Source: Batillaria attramentaria
Lineage: Eukaryota; Mollusca; Gastropoda; Batillariidae
Assembly: GCA_018292915.2 (NCBI GenBank)
Contig: JACVVK020000347.1
Span: 108,501 to 172,500, forward strand
DNA length: 64,000 nt
Direction: 5' to 3'
Numbering within the stretch: position 1 is the first letter of the stretch; every line of letters starts with the position of its first letter. Both the position numbers and the translations under genes were made by a program. Positions 1-11,389 of the stretch are shown piece by piece. The notes beneath the pieces were generated by a model. That model had not been told where the DNA came from. It saw only the letters and a program-made list of their open reading frames with translations, and ran no database searches.

Positions 1-210
1 CTTTAAGGGAGGTCCTGTGACAAGTTGAAGGTGAAGGTCACGGTGTCCTTCCTGTCATTGTTTGACTGGAGTCGATGGGTGGACAGTAGACACGCTGATT
101 GACCTTGGCCAGAAAATCAACAACATTCAACATTCGTTTTGCTTCTTTTAACGCACATGCAGGCTTTGGCAACATTTCCGTTCTTGTTTTTGTAATCAAG
201 TGTTGATATA

Positions 211-1530
211 ACACAGTTCCGGACTGACTCAGGCTGTAACACAGTCCCGGACTGACTCAGGCTGTAACACAGTCCCGGACTGACTCAGGCTGTAACACAG
301 TCCCGGACTGACTCAGGCTGTAACACAGTCCCGGACTGACTCAGGCTGTAACACAGTCTCGGACTGACTCAGGCTGTAACACAGTCCCGGACTGACTCAG
401 GCTGTAACTGACACAGTCCCGGACTGACTCAGGCTGCAACACAGTCCCGGGCTGACTCAGGCTGTAACTGACACAGTCCCCGACTGACTCAGGCTGTAAC
501 ACAGTCCCGGACTAACTCAGGCTGTAACACAGTCCCGAACTGACTCAGGCTGTAACACAGTCCCGGACTGACTCAGGCTGTAACTGACACAGTCCCGGAC
601 TGACTCAGGCTGCAACACAGTCCCGGGCTGACTCAGGCTGTAACTGACACAGTCCCCGACTGACTCAGGCTGTAACACAGTTCCACACTGACTCAGGCAG
701 TAGCGCAGTCCCAGACTAACTCAGGCTGTAACACAGTCCCAGACTGACTCGGGCAGTAACACAGTCCCAGACTGACTCAGGCTGTAACACAGTCCCAGAC
801 TGACTCAGGCAGTAACACAGTCCCAGACTAACTCAGGCAGTAACACAGTCCCAGACTGACTCAGGCTGTAACACAGTCCCAGACTAACTCAGGCTGTAAC
901 ACAGTCCCAGACTGACTCGGGCAGTAACACAGTCCCAGACTAACTCAGGCTGTAACACAGTCCCAGACTGACTCAGGCAGTAACACAGTCCCAGACTAAC
1001 TCAGGCTGTAACACAGTCCCAGACTAACTCAGGCTGTAACACAGTCCCAGACTGACTCAGGCAGTAACACAGTCCCAGACTAACTCAGGCAGTAACACAG
1101 TCCCAGACTAACTCAGGCTGTAACACAGTCCCAGACTGACTCGGGCAGTAACACAGTCCCAGACTAACTCAGGCTGTAACACAGTCCCAGACTGACTCAG
1201 GCAGTAACACAGTCCCAGACTGACTCAGGCAGTAACACAGTCCCAGACTGACTCAGGCTGTAACACAGTCCCAGACTGACTCAGGCAGTAACACAGTCCC
1301 AGACTAACTCAGGCTGTAACACAGTCCCAGACTGACTCGGGCAGTAACACAGTCCCAGACTAACTCAGGCTGTAACACAGTCCCAGACTGACTCGGGCAG
1401 TAACACAGTCCCAGACTAACTCAGGCAGTAACACAGTCCCAGACTAACTCAGGCAGTAACACAGTCCCAGACTAACTCAGGCTGTAACACAGTCCCGGCC
1501 TGACTCAGGCTGTTACAGAGCCTCGGACTG
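211..1530. repeat. 28-bp minisatellite, about 46 copies
   Basis: A head-to-tail array with a 28-bp unit whose core reads GGACTGACTCAGGCTG, followed by TAACACAGTCCC. Some copies carry a 4-base insertion (TGTAACTGACACAG). The left third has CCCGGACTGACT units. The right two thirds have CCCAGACTGACT or CCCAGACTAACT units, with AGGCTG alternating with AGGCAG. The unit has no long open frame in any phase and shows no flanking gene. The only motif of note is TGACTCA, present in the units that have ACTGACTCAG. Confidence 0.97.
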
Positions 1531-2510
1531 ACAACGACGCTGGTGACAAACGTTTGAGAGAGCGAGTGGCACGTGCAAGGACTGACTGACTGTGCTGCTG
1601 AGGCCAAGGTCACGGTCACGTTTTATGGCGGGCTTCTTACGGAATGTATTACTAGATATGACGTATGGATGACGCAACTACCGTCAGTGTCAGTGTAACG
1701 GTGACTGTGGCGCTGCGTCTTTAGTTTGCATGGCTGCGTTCAGTAACGAGTACAGCTTGCTGCTCGTCCGGACCAGTGAGGTCACGTGATGAAGGGATCC
1801 ATCATTGTCTGTGGCAGCAGCGATTACACGCGGCGTCTTGCCGTTGGTCCATACAGTGCAGTGAACACTCCCACTAACAGCCTGTAGTCTAGCACACAGA
1901 CAAACACTGTGGAGAAGTTATAGGCACGTGTGGTCAAATGACGCTGGCACTCGCTAAACACTCGGCGGACAAATTGAGTGTTTATTGGCTTACACCTTCC
2001 TCTAAGTGCCTGCTCTCAGCTGGCGCTGGACCACGTGATCTGTGTGTGTGAGATCATTGGTAAATGTTGCTCACAGTGAAGTCGGGTAAATGGATTTTGA
2101 TGGAGTTACATCATGGAGGTGATGGGATGGAATAAACTGACCTAGTTCCGCGTGCAGCTGTCCCTTATTACATGGTCAGCGTCATCACGCGCGTTCCGTA
2201 GCTCCGCCTTTTGTTGTGCTGTTTGTACGGCACCGCCCGCCTCACATCGACTGCGTCTTGCTACAGGAGACAAAGCTGCTAGAGAACAGTTTGTCTTCTG
2301 TTTCTTGTGTGTGTTGTCTTACCTACACCGTCTGATTTCACGTTTTCTGATTGGGACAGTGTGTCAGTGTGTTCAGTTTTCACGTGTGTCATGATGGAAA
2401 CCTCCGTCCGTCCAGGCCAGTTTTCCTGTGGAGCCGGCTAGTACCAGACGAGCGACTGTTGAAGAAACAATACACGCATGAAATGAAACCATTACACAGT
2501 TTACGTTAGA
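1531..2510. other. Unique sequence, no gene recognised
   Basis: Non-repetitive DNA with several CACGTG palindromes (for example near 1570, 1783, 1924, 2033 and 2380). An 80-codon open frame at 2152-2394 shows no domain, no credible splice signals and ordinary composition, so I do not call it a gene. Confidence 0.6.
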
Positions 2511-2520
2511 AATTCTCTCT

Positions 2521-2640
2521 CAAACAAACAAACAACAACAACAACAACAACAACAAAACAAAAAAGAAAGAAACAAGCATAGACACAAAAGAACAAAAAA
2601 TTCAAACAACAACAACAACACGAAAACAACGGACTGTTCA
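2521..2640. repeat. A-rich stretch with CAA runs
   Basis: Imperfect (CAA)n and (CAAA)n with interspersed A-runs. Simple low-complexity DNA. Confidence 0.85.
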
Positions 2641-2678
2641 TACAGATATACATTTAGCTTCTCGTGCTACCTGTGCCG

Positions 2679-2679
<1 letters not shown>

Positions 2680-2750
<71 letters not shown>
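2680..2750. repeat. (CA)n microsatellite
   Basis: About 35 perfect AC dinucleotides, followed by CTCCTCCTCTTCCTCC. It gives poly-Thr-His open frames that are not genes. Confidence 0.98.
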
Positions 2751-2752
<2 letters not shown>

Positions 2753-3837
2753 CTCCTCCTCTTCCTCCCCCCGACCCCCCATGTCCTCCCCACGGCCTGA
2801 CCCGTCTTATTCTTCGTCCAGCTCGAGTTATGGGATATTGTTGAGCGATGGTTATAGGATATGGACGACGGGGATCGCTGATTGGATTATGGATCGTGAG
2901 ATATAGGCTGGTAACGTCTGGGGGCCGCCACCAGCTGATGGAAAATTTCTAATGACGTTAGCGGCTCGCTTCCCCCGGGGCGGCGCGCCGCTCTTGTTTG
3001 CAGGAGGTAAAAGTGGTGTGCCTTGTGCGCGAGGACACCAAACAAGGCATCAATTCTCGTCACGCTTGATTAGTCAATGGCTGCTCAGCTGTGACGTTTT
3101 CTCTCGGGAAAGCCAGCAGACTTTCTACCGTTATCCAACCACCAGCAATGCCCCCCCCCCCCGCCCTCCACCCCCACCACCACCTCCATTACAGTGGTTG
3201 TGAAACCAGTGACTCGGAAAAAACTAAATACTACTACTACTACTACCATCTGTTATCTGATAATAAAATAAATAAAAATAAATTCATTAAAAAACTATAA
3301 AAGCCTGGGGGGAGGGGGGGGATGGAGAGGGGGGGGGGGGACTGCATAAGAAGACTGTGTATGAGAGAAATCCCATACTTATGTGAGACTGTAATGTTCC
3401 AGTCGTAGTTCCGTCGCTGTCCCTGGTCAACCTCACGGACTTCGGCCTACATTCTGAATCACGTGAAGGGGGCAGTAGCAGATTGAGCAGAAAATTGAAT
3501 TTAATCGTGCACGTGACGTCACGCTAAGAATGTTAATGCCCCTCCCCCCCCCCCCCCCCCCCCCACCACCACCATGTCTGTCCAGCAACGTCTCTTCGGC
3601 CAAGCGGTCACGTGACTTTCGACAATCATTTCCGGTGGACCACAGTTGCAATTTAGATCACGTCCGATAGGGGGCGCGCCGTCTGCCACTTCCGGTCCGC
3701 TGTATTGTGGAACTGCCATTGTATTCCCATCTGGAAAGTCTATTTTGTTTTACTTGCGTTCTGTACTGTCTTGGGACTGTATTTTGCATTCGTATCAATT
3801 CACTGCTAGAGCTACGAGACACAGAGAGACTCCACCA
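2751..3837. other. Unique DNA broken by homopolymer tracts
   Basis: Contains a C-run near 3148-3160, a CTA trinucleotide run near 3228-3247, G-runs at 3303-3342 and a C-run of more than 20 at 3544-3564. The short open frames on both strands here pass through these runs and have Pro- or Gly-rich shadows. No domain or splice structure is visible. CACGTG occurs near 3462, 3507 and 3607, and TGACGTCA near 3515. Confidence 0.6.
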
Positions 3838-4013
3838 GTGACAGGGTGGGTGGGTGTTTGGGGGTTTAACGTCCTTTTCCACTACATAGGGTGATATCAA
3901 AGACGGGGCAACGATGAAAAAGCCAGCACAAATATGTGGCCCCAGCCGGGATCGAACTCACGACCCGAGCATTAGAAGTCCAACGCTCTACCATTCGACC
4001 ACCCCGGCTCCCC
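3838..4013 (-). mobile_element. tRNA-derived SINE
   Basis: Read on the minus strand, this begins with a tRNA-like head (about 4012 down to 3942) and continues into a body containing TGCTGG, CGTTGCCCCGTCTTTG and GTGGAAAAGGACGTTAAA. It ends in CCCAAACACCCACCCACCC at 3838. The same body and tail occur in the opposite orientation at 20119-20212, without the tRNA head, which shows that this is a dispersed element. The RNA polymerase III promoter boxes are visible, so this copy is head-complete. I cannot name the family. It could belong to one of the conserved-domain SINE groups known in invertebrates, but that needs a database comparison. Confidence 0.85.
3942..4012 (-). other. tRNA-Arg(TCT)-like head of the SINE
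   Basis: On the minus strand the box A match is TGGTCGAATGG (4001-3991) and the box B match is GAGTTCGATCC (3959-3949), spaced as in a tRNA. The anticodon-loop position reads CTTCTAA, giving TCT (Arg). The 5' acceptor side GGAGCCG pairs only partly with the 3' side CGGCTGG, and the anticodon stem has decayed. It is therefore a SINE promoter and not a functional tRNA gene. Confidence 0.8.
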
Positions 4014-4083
4014 CCAGCAGTGAGAGACTGGACCAGACAAAAAACACAGTGTTGCAGTCGCCATCAGTTTCTATTCCGTTCGC

Positions 4084-4150
4084 GTAGCGCATTGTCACGT
4101 AGCGCATTGTCACGTAGCGCATTGTCACGTAGCGCATTGTCACGTAGCAG
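4084..4150. repeat. 15-bp tandem repeat, about 4.5 copies
   Basis: Unit GTAGCGCATTGTCAC repeated exactly at 4084, 4099, 4114 and 4129, with a partial fifth copy at 4144. The open frames crossing it carry a five-residue repeat and are not considered genes. Confidence 0.95.
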
Positions 4151-4169
4151 TATTTTCCTTTTCGGGCAT

Positions 4170-4250
4170 TATTATCATCGTCATGAGTCGTCGTCATCAT
4201 CGTCAACATCATTATCATCACCATCATCATTATCATCACCAAAACCACCC
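4170..4250. repeat. ATC/GTC-rich imperfect trinucleotide tract
   Basis: Mixed ATC, GTC and ACC triplets directly after the 15-bp array. Confidence 0.8.
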
Positions 4251-5084
4251 CACCAGATTGATAGATATCTTGCATTCGCCGCCATGGCACGTGATCAGGA
4301 ATCATTTCTAGATTTCTGTGGCTTTACTTCCGCTTCTATTTGCCCCCCCCCCACCCCCTTGCACCCCCCCCCCCTACCCCTGGTGTCAACACCTACCCAC
4401 CGCCAACCGTTACCCGTGTCTCAACACTCATCCACCGACATCTGTCAACATACACACCCGTTCTCGCCTCCGATCATCTCTTCTTCTTCTCACGTTTGAA
4501 ACCCAAAGTGCACACAACAAAAATTAGAAATTCCACACCGCACAAAAGAGTTGTCGGAGTAGAAAAAGCTTTTAAACAATCTGGTGTCTGTAGGCAGCCC
4601 GCCCTTATCACTCCCCCCGGAACATCTCTTGTGTGGCCGCTGCATTGGGCGACCAGCTCCTTCAGGTGGACTTGTCTGTAACACGATGGTTCCTGAACAT
4701 TCTTTTGTCACCTCGCTCCTAGCAGGGGATGTTCAGCCTGTTTACACTTGCAGCCGCCGTTTTTACAAGGTCTTTGATCTGACACATTCCGACAAAGGGA
4801 GAGGGTTCCTTTTAAACGCTAAGGTTTCACTGCTTGTAATAAGGCAGGGCGTACCGGGCAACTTGTTCCTTGAGATGGGGAGTGTACTCACTGAACGCCA
4901 GCCTCCAACGCTGTGGGAGGGAAACGTTCTGGTTTCGGAAACTCGGTTTGTCACTGAGGGCTTCTCAAATTTGTCATTAAATTCTGTAGCTTTAAAAAAA
5001 AATTAATTAAGTTTCTTTAAAAAGCCGGAGAAAACTTTCATAACATTTATTGAACTGAGACAAAGTTCGCAAGTTTTCAAAAAT
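4251..5084. other. Unique DNA with an unassigned 140-codon open frame
   Basis: C-runs at 4342-4375 are followed by an open frame on the plus strand at 4584-5006. Its N-terminal part has a CGRC pair and another Cys about 13 residues on, which is not enough for a known zinc-binding motif. I do not recognise the protein, find no paralogue in the window, and see no convincing splice sites or promoter. It could be a decayed transposon coding piece or a chance frame. I favour non-coding. Confidence 0.3.
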
Positions 5085-5286
5085 CTGGTAAGAACCCAAA
5101 CCATAATCTAGCAAGAACCCAAACCTTAATCTAGCAAGAACCCTAACCATAATATAGTAAGAACCCTAACCCTGCAAGAACCCTAACCATAATATAGTAA
5201 GAACCCTAACCCTGTAAGAACCCTAACCATAATCTAGTAAGAACCCTAACCCAGTAAGAGCCCTAACCTTACTCTAGCAAGAACCT
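5085..5286. repeat. 17/23-bp array with telomere-like CCCTAA core
   Basis: Units of 23 bp (AAGAACCCTAACC then ATAATATAGT) mixed with shorter 17-bp units (GAACCCTAACCCTGCAA). About nine copies. The first copies read CCCAAACC and later ones CCCTAACC. Confidence 0.9.
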
Positions 5287-5339
5287 TCTTAGCTTCAGGT
5301 CCAGCACTGCAATTTCGACAGTTCGTGTAACTTTCACGC

Positions 5340-5475
5340 CAATAATATTGATACTAATAATACTACTGATGATACTGATAATACTAATGACACTACTACT
5401 ATTACTACTACTATTAAGTTACTACTACTACTGCTACTATTACTACTACTACCGCCACTAACTACAGTAATAGTG
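5340..5475. repeat. Imperfect (ACT)n tract
   Basis: ACT/ATT/GCT triplets, degenerate at the left and cleaner in the middle. Confidence 0.85.
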
Positions 5476-5507
5476 ACGGTAGTATAGTAACCATGATCGG
5501 TAATGAT

Positions 5508-5592
5508 AGTCGTGTGTGTGTGTGTGGGGGGGGGGACGTGTGTGTGTGTGGGGGGGGGGACGTGTGTGTGTGTGTGTGTGGGGGGGGGGGGT
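5508..5592. repeat. Compound (GT)n and G-run block
   Basis: Three modules of GTGTGTG followed by 9-11 consecutive G, joined by GACGTG. It resembles the larger block at 42757-43089. Confidence 0.95.
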
Positions 5593-5949
5593 TGAGTGTT
5601 GTTTCTATTTCCGATTACCTTCTATCAACATTGTTGCACATCTTCACAGCTTCACGCCAAATTCGTCACCGATGTAGTTGACACAAACATGGCGTAAACG
5701 TGTTTTTAACCAGACCTCCATTTTAACTGTCGCTGGTTGGCTGCCGACGGATGTCGATGTGGCTGTAGGCGATGGCCGTTGGGAGCTGTTGCTGCAGCGC
5801 TCGGATAAAGCGACACTGGTGTGTGTGCTGCATGTTCCACTCCGGTCATCTTGCTGCCGCAGGCGGCGTGGATCAAAAGAGAGACACTGGGTCCCTACAG
5901 ACGCGCTGTCAACACGTTCTACACCAACTAGGCTTTTAGGTAGGCACCG

Positions 5950-6175
5950 ACTTCTCTCTGTAGCCAAAGGGCACAACACAAACTTCTCTCTGTAGCCAAA
6001 GGGCACAACACAAACTTCTCTCTGTAGCCAAAGGGCACAACACAAACTTCTCTCTGTAGCCAAAGGGCACAACACAAACTTCTCTCTGTAGCCAAAGGGC
6101 ACAACACAAACTTCTCTCTGTAGCCAAAGGGCACAACACAAACTTCTCTCTGTAGCCAAAGGGCACAACACAAAC
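5950..6175. repeat. 32-bp minisatellite, about 7 copies
   Basis: Nearly identical units with core CTGTAGCCAAAGGGCACAAC. Because 32 is not a multiple of three and the unit has no stop on the minus strand, overlapping minus-strand frames of 81-175 codons stay open. I treat these as artefacts. Confidence 0.97.
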
Positions 6176-6280
6176 TCTCACAAGGTTTACTTTTCACAAG
6201 ACAAAAATGATACAAGTACTGACGCTAAACGCTAAAACCTTACATGGAACCTTTTGCCGAGCCGCTCACATTCTTCCACC

Positions 6281-6480
6281 AGAGAGAGAGAGAGAGAGAG
6301 AGAGACTGACTGACTGACTGACTGACTTTATTTTCCAAGGAAAGAGGTTATAGGCGCGCAGGCCCAAATTGCAAACCTGTCCTTGCTAACATCTACATGA
6401 ACAAAATTAAGTAAAATAAACCAAGTGCAAAACAAAACAAAAGCGATGCTAATTAAAACTGACATCATGTTTATGCAGGA
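6281..6480 (-). mobile_element. Retroelement 3' end with (GA)n and (CTGA)n tail
   Basis: On the plus strand: (GA)12, then about six CTGA units, then TTTATTTTCCAAGGAAAG and a short body. On the minus strand the sequence ends CCTTGGAAAATAAAG followed by a short-repeat tail, a layout expected for a non-LTR retrotransposon 3' end. A similar arrangement at 16366-16480 ends GGTTGGAAATAAA before a CTTGA tail. No coding part is attached. The inner boundary is a guess. Confidence 0.5.
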
Positions 6481-7062
6481 ACAACACGTACACACACATA
6501 CACATCAGTACACACAGTATGCGCACGTGAATACAGAGCGGAGTTCGGGGGTAAGGGGTAAATAGGAATTTGTTAACGATGTTTTGTGTGAACTAGAAAT
6601 TGTGGCATTAAAGAGAGAGAGAGAGAGAGAGAGAGAGTGGCGAGAAAGACAGAAAAAATGTTTAGATTATGTACTGCACGTGCGCCCTTGACTCCGGCAC
6701 ATCGTTATGTACGAAGCTGTCCGCTGTTTAAAAAAAAAAAAAAAAAAAAAAAACAGAGGAAAAAAATAAAATGAAAAATAAATCAAACAAACAAACAGAT
6801 GTTAAGTGTTTATTAGTTTTGGTAAAGTGAGTGCAGCATGTACGGGAATGTCCTCAGTAAATAACACACTAGTTTACACAGTAGCATAAGTTGGTGTGAG
6901 GAGGTTGGTAGACTGTCATGACTGTGTACATTATAAAACATGTTAGTCTAGTAAAATATCACGCCGGTAACTTTATCCGCCCCCCCTCCCCCCCCCCACC
7001 TATATTCTGTTGTCCTGTTTTGGTCGTTACATGTTTCACACCCCTGTTTCCTTAGATACTTT
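6481..7062. other. Unique DNA with GA and A runs
   Basis: Contains a (GA)n near 6612-6636, a run of more than 20 A at 6730-6752 and a C-rich patch at 6980-6998. Nothing gene-like is seen. Confidence 0.7.
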
Positions 7063-7717
7063 GATACTGTGCCCACTGTAGACATCTTACTTTTGATACT
7101 GTGCCCACTGTAGACATCTTACTTTTGATACTGTACCCACTGTAGACATCTTACTTTTGATACTGTACCCACTGTAGACATCTTACTTTTGATACTGTGC
7201 CCACTGTAGACATCTTACTTTTGATACTGTACCCACTGTAGACATCTTACTTTTGATACTGTACCCACTGTAGACATCTTACTTTTGATACCGTGCCCAC
7301 TGTAGACATCTTACTTTTGATACTGTACCCACTGTAGACATCTTACTTTTGATACCGTGCCCACTGTAGACATCTTACTTTAGATACCGTGCCCACTGTA
7401 GACATCTTACTTTTGATACTGTACCCACTGTAGACATCTTACTTTTGATACTGTACCCACTGTAGACATCTTACTTTTGATACTGTACCCACTGTAGACA
7501 TCTTACTTTTGATACCGTGCCCACTGTAGACATCTTACTTTTGATACTGTACCCACTGTAGACATCTTACTTTTGATACCGTGCCCACTGTAGACATCTT
7601 ACTTTAGATACCGTGCCCACTGTAGACATCTTACTTTGGATACTGTGCCCACTGTAGACATGATACTGTGCCCACTGTAGACATGATGCTGTGCCCACTG
7701 TAGACATCTTACTTTTG
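7063..7717. repeat. 33-bp minisatellite, about 20 copies
   Basis: Core CCCACTGTAGACATCTTAC, preceded by GATACTGTG, GATACTGTA or GATACCGTG variants. The last copies are shortened (CATGATACTGTGCCCACTG). The unit length is divisible by three, but no long frame results. Confidence 0.97.
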
Positions 7718-8060
7718 AAGTTGTGTCCACGTTGCCGTTTTTAGACGTTGATTGCGTCATCAGCCGTGCGACCGGCTTTGTCGTTGTAGTCGTAGCAAGC
7801 TGTATAAGGAACGTCTCCCATTCTACAGGGAAATGGCTCGCGGTCATGGCGGCCAGTGTCTGCTGTTTCTCCAGTGTCGGGCTGCCTTTGTGTCGACATG
7901 TCAGGAAGCTAATGACAGGGAGATAATGACTGTTATCATATTGATATCAAGCAACTGTGCTGAAGAAAATGACTGCTATCATATGGATATCAATCAAATT
8001 GTGTTGAAGATCATGACTTATCATATTGACTGATATCTGACTGATATCAGTCAGTTGTGT

Positions 8061-8328
8061 TGTATGTATGTATGTATGTATGTATGTATGTATGTATGTA
8101 TGTATGTATGTATGTATGTATGTATGTATGTATGTATGTATGTATGTATGTATGTATGTATGTATGTATGTATGTATGTATGTATGTATGTATGTATGTA
8201 TGGTATGTATGTATGTATGTATGTATGTATGTATGTATGTATGTATGTATGTATGTATGTATGTTTGTATGTATGTATGTATGTATGTATGTATGTTTGT
8301 ATGTATGTATGTATGTATGTATGTATGT
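8061..8328. repeat. (TATG)n tetranucleotide microsatellite
   Basis: About 67 near-perfect units over 268 bp. It has a one-base phase slip near 8201 (ATGGTATG) and two TTTG substitutions. It gives Met-Tyr-Val-Cys frames on one strand and Thr-Tyr-Ile-His frames on the other, none of which is a gene. Confidence 0.99.
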
Positions 8329-8975
8329 GCTGTTCAAACTAACCACACAATAAACTCACACCTGACCCTGTTAGACTAATCAAGCAGTTTGAACTGAATT
8401 TGAAACTGAATCTGTTTGACTAATAAACAGACCATCGAATGACGTCAAACAGCACTTGCTTAGTTTCCCTAATCCCGTGTGCATGACGTCATCAGACAGA
8501 CGTTAGTGCCGAGCAGCGCCAGGTCATTGACACATGCGTTGTCACGTACTGTTGCTCAGACATGCGACACAATACTAATCATGATAATCCCATGATAAAG
8601 ATAATCCCATGATAAAGTTAATCCCATGATAAAGATAATCCCATGTTACTGTCATTAGTGTTGGAGTCACATTGTTCGACCCGTGACGTCCATAGTTAAG
8701 CTCCACACATTCTTTATCCCCCGGCTCTAGATGAGCAACATTATTCGGGACACGTATTGTGATTGGCTGGCGTGACGTGACGTGACGTGACGTGACGTGG
8801 AGGTGTGGATTATTCTATGAACCGCTCCGTCTAGCTTCTAATGACAAGCGACGCAAGAAATGAAGAACTGATGTACACCTGCCACCAGTAACGCGTGGTC
8901 ACGTGGATCCGATAATACTCCGTGATTGGTCAGGTTGTATTGTGATAAAGAATGGCCGTGTTTGTAGGCTTGGCA
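8329..8975. other. Unique DNA with small direct repeats
   Basis: Holds four 17-bp copies of AATCCCATGATAAAGAT at 8587-8645 and five or six CGTGA pentamers at 8773-8800. TGACGTCA-like sites lie near 8420 and 8485. No gene is seen. Confidence 0.7.
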
Positions 8976-9060
8976 CAGTAGAATCATAATTATGTTGACC
9001 GAGATTTTACTTCATTAACAGTCGCAACTTGTTTTAAACAGATTTATTTCGTTACAATGG
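8976..9060. repeat. Diverged copy of a satellite of about 125 bp
   Basis: AGTAGAATCAT, then GACCGA and TTTTACTTCATTAACAG, match segments near 12015-12070 and, more weakly, 9850-9910 and 11870-11930. It marks the left limit of the nested satellite region. Confidence 0.55.
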
Positions 9061-9329
9061 AGGAAGTACAGAAAATCATTCTCGGCATAAACAAAACGAA
9101 CTTATGACATGCTCAGTAAAAAAAATCAGTTAAAGCAACTTTTGCAACGGCGGTTCACGAATTGAGAGAGAGAGAGAGAGAGAGGTCTCAATTGGTCAGT
9201 GAGCATTTTCTTTTCAGCAGTGGTCAGCTGCTACAGTCGGTCATGGTATGTACGTGTATTTATTTATGTTGTTAAGAAACACGTACCGAAAGTGTGATGA
9301 ACTCTAGAAATGTGTTAAAACTACGTACG

Positions 9330-9782
9330 TAAACTAACGAAGGAAGGTCTGGGTTGCCATGGAGAAGTAGGTCTGTATGTTTATCAGTACTGACAGGAAA
9401 GTGTGTTGATTGTTGCGTTGCGGCGAGTATCTGTATACTTTAGGACAATCTAGGAGGAAGTGTTCAGCGGATTCGATGGCGGCTCCACAGGCACAACTAG
9501 CGGTAAGAGATAAGTGGCGGTTAACTAGATCGTGCTGGAGGTTACTCATGTTGGAGCGCTAGCGGCAGTGACATATTTGTGTTAAACGCGAACCAAAGTA
9601 GTAGTATGGGGGGGGGGGGGGGGATAGTAGGGTCGTTGCATCTAAGGTATCGTTTAAATTCACGTAAAGACTGGCTGTATTTGGTGTTGTTGGGCAAGTC
9701 GTTCCGGAGGATGGCAGTAGAAGGGAAGAACTGAAAAACATTTTGTAGAGTTCAGTTTGAAATGTGGGGACACGGCCGCACG
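9330..9782 (-). mobile_element. 5'-truncated LINE fragment (C-terminal ORF2 end)
   Basis: A minus-strand stretch that encodes the region after the reverse transcriptase domain of a non-LTR retrotransposon. It is cut at its 5' end near 9782 by satellite DNA and runs into an AT-rich 3' region with no clear end (possibly as far as about 9065, where a GA run lies). It sits between diverged copies of the 125-bp satellite, so it either inserted into that satellite or the satellite expanded around it. Confidence 0.8.
9334..9780 (-). pseudogene. LINE reverse-transcriptase C-terminal remnant
   Basis: Read from 9780 downward, the frame shows FFPSTAILRNDLP, which matches the usual FFPxTIxxWNxLP block of LINE polymerases, then a Pro run, YYYFGSRLTQICH, and a terminal CX1CX8HX4C zinc-knuckle-like motif (CACG...EHFLLDC). 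The catalytic polymerase motifs are absent because the copy is truncated. It is broken in at least three ways: a stop near the 5' end, a frame change across a G-run of about 17 (9608-9624 on the plus strand) and a TAG just before SNMSNLQHDL. The zinc-knuckle arrangement is typical of several aquatic-invertebrate LINE clades. I cannot assign the clade. Confidence 0.8.
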
Positions 9783-9911
9783 TTCAGCAGGTCGTGCTGT
9801 AGCGTAAAAAGTTACAGGATTCACGCCTTGACCCACGTTTTCTTCACATGACGTCACACTAAACAATTAGCAGAATGGAGCAATCAACCTTTTACTTCTT
9901 TACATCAGCAT

Positions 9912-11362
9912 CTGAAGCAGGTCGTGATGTCAATATGTGAAGCAGGTCGTGATGTCAACATGTGAAGCAGGTCGTGATGTCAATATGTAAAGCAGGTCGT
10001 GATGTCAACATGTGAAACAGGTCGTGATGTCAATATGTGAAGCAGGTCGTGATGTCTACATGTGAAACAGGTCGTGATGTCAATATGTGAAGCAGGTCGT
10101 GATGTCTACATGTGAAGCAGGTCGTGATGTCAATATGTGAAGCAGGTCGTGATGTCAATATGTGAAGCAGGTCGTGATGTCAACATGTGAAGCAGGTCGT
10201 CATGTCAATATGTGAAGCAGGTCGTGATGTCAACATGTGAAACAGGTCGTGATGTCAATATGTGAAGCAGGTCGTGATGTCTACATGTAAAACAGGTCGT
10301 GATGTCAATATGTGAAGCAGGTCGTGATGTCTACATGTGAAACAGGTCGTGATGTCAATATGTGAAGCAGGTCGTGATGTCAACATGTGAAACAGGTCGT
10401 CATGTCAATATGTGAAGCAGGTCGTCATGTCTACATGTGAAACAGGTCGTGATGTCAATATGTGAAGCAGGTCGTGATGTCAAAATCTGAAGCAGGTCGT
10501 GATGTCAATATGTGAAGCAGGTCGTGATGTCTACATGTGAAGCAGGTCGTGATGTCAATATGTGAAGCAGGTCGTGATGTCTACATGTGAAACAGGTCGT
10601 CATGTCAATATGTGAAGCAGGTCGTGATGTCTACATGTGAAACAGGTCGTCATGTCAATATGTGAAGCAGGTCGTGATGTCTACATGTGAAACAGGTCGT
10701 CATGTCAATATGTGAAGCAGGTCGTGATGTCAACATGTGAAACAGGTCGTCATGTCAATATGTGAAGCAGGTCGTGATGTCAATATGTGAAACAGGTCGT
10801 CATGTCAATATGTGAAGCAGGTCGTGATGTCAATATGTGAAACAGGTCGTGATGTCAATATGTGAAACAGGTCGTCATGTCAATATGTGAAGCAGGTCGT
10901 GATGTCTACATGTGAAACAGGTCGTCATGTCAATATGTGAAGCAGGTCGTGATGTCAACATGTGAAACAGGTCGTCATGTCAATATGTGAAACAGGTCGT
11001 GATGTCAATATGTGACGCAGGTCGTGATGTCAACATGTGATGTATGTCGTGATGTCAATAATTATGTGAAGCAGGTCGTGATGTCAACATGTGAAGCAGG
11101 TCGTGATGTCAACATGTGAAGCAGGTCGTGATGTCAATATATGAAGCGGGTCGTGATGTCAACACGTGAAGCAGGTCGTGATGTCAACATGTGATGCATG
11201 TCGTGATGTCAATATATGAAGCGGGTCGTGATGTCAATATGTGAAGCAGGTCGTGTTGTCAACATGTGAAGCAGGTCGTGATGTTAACATGTGAAGCAGG
11301 TCGTGATGTCAACATGCGAAGCAGGTCGTGATGGCAATATGTGAAGCAGGTCGTCATGTACA
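9912..11362. repeat. 25-bp minisatellite, about 58 copies
   Basis: Core GAAGCAGGTCGTGATGTC, followed by AATATGT, AACATGT or TACATGT. GAAGCAGG and GAAACAGG units alternate through much of the array, suggesting a 50-bp dimer phase between 10200 and 11000. Degenerate copies lie at the right edge. The same core appears in single copies near 9787, 11938 and 11995, outside the array. Confidence 0.97.
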
Positions 11363-11389
11363 TGTAGCTTAAAACCAGTTCAGAGGTTC

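Noticed and set aside
5644..6215. Overlapping minus-strand frames with a Cys-Ala-Leu-Trp-type repeat
   Set aside because: Phases of the 32-bp array. The unit length is not a multiple of three.
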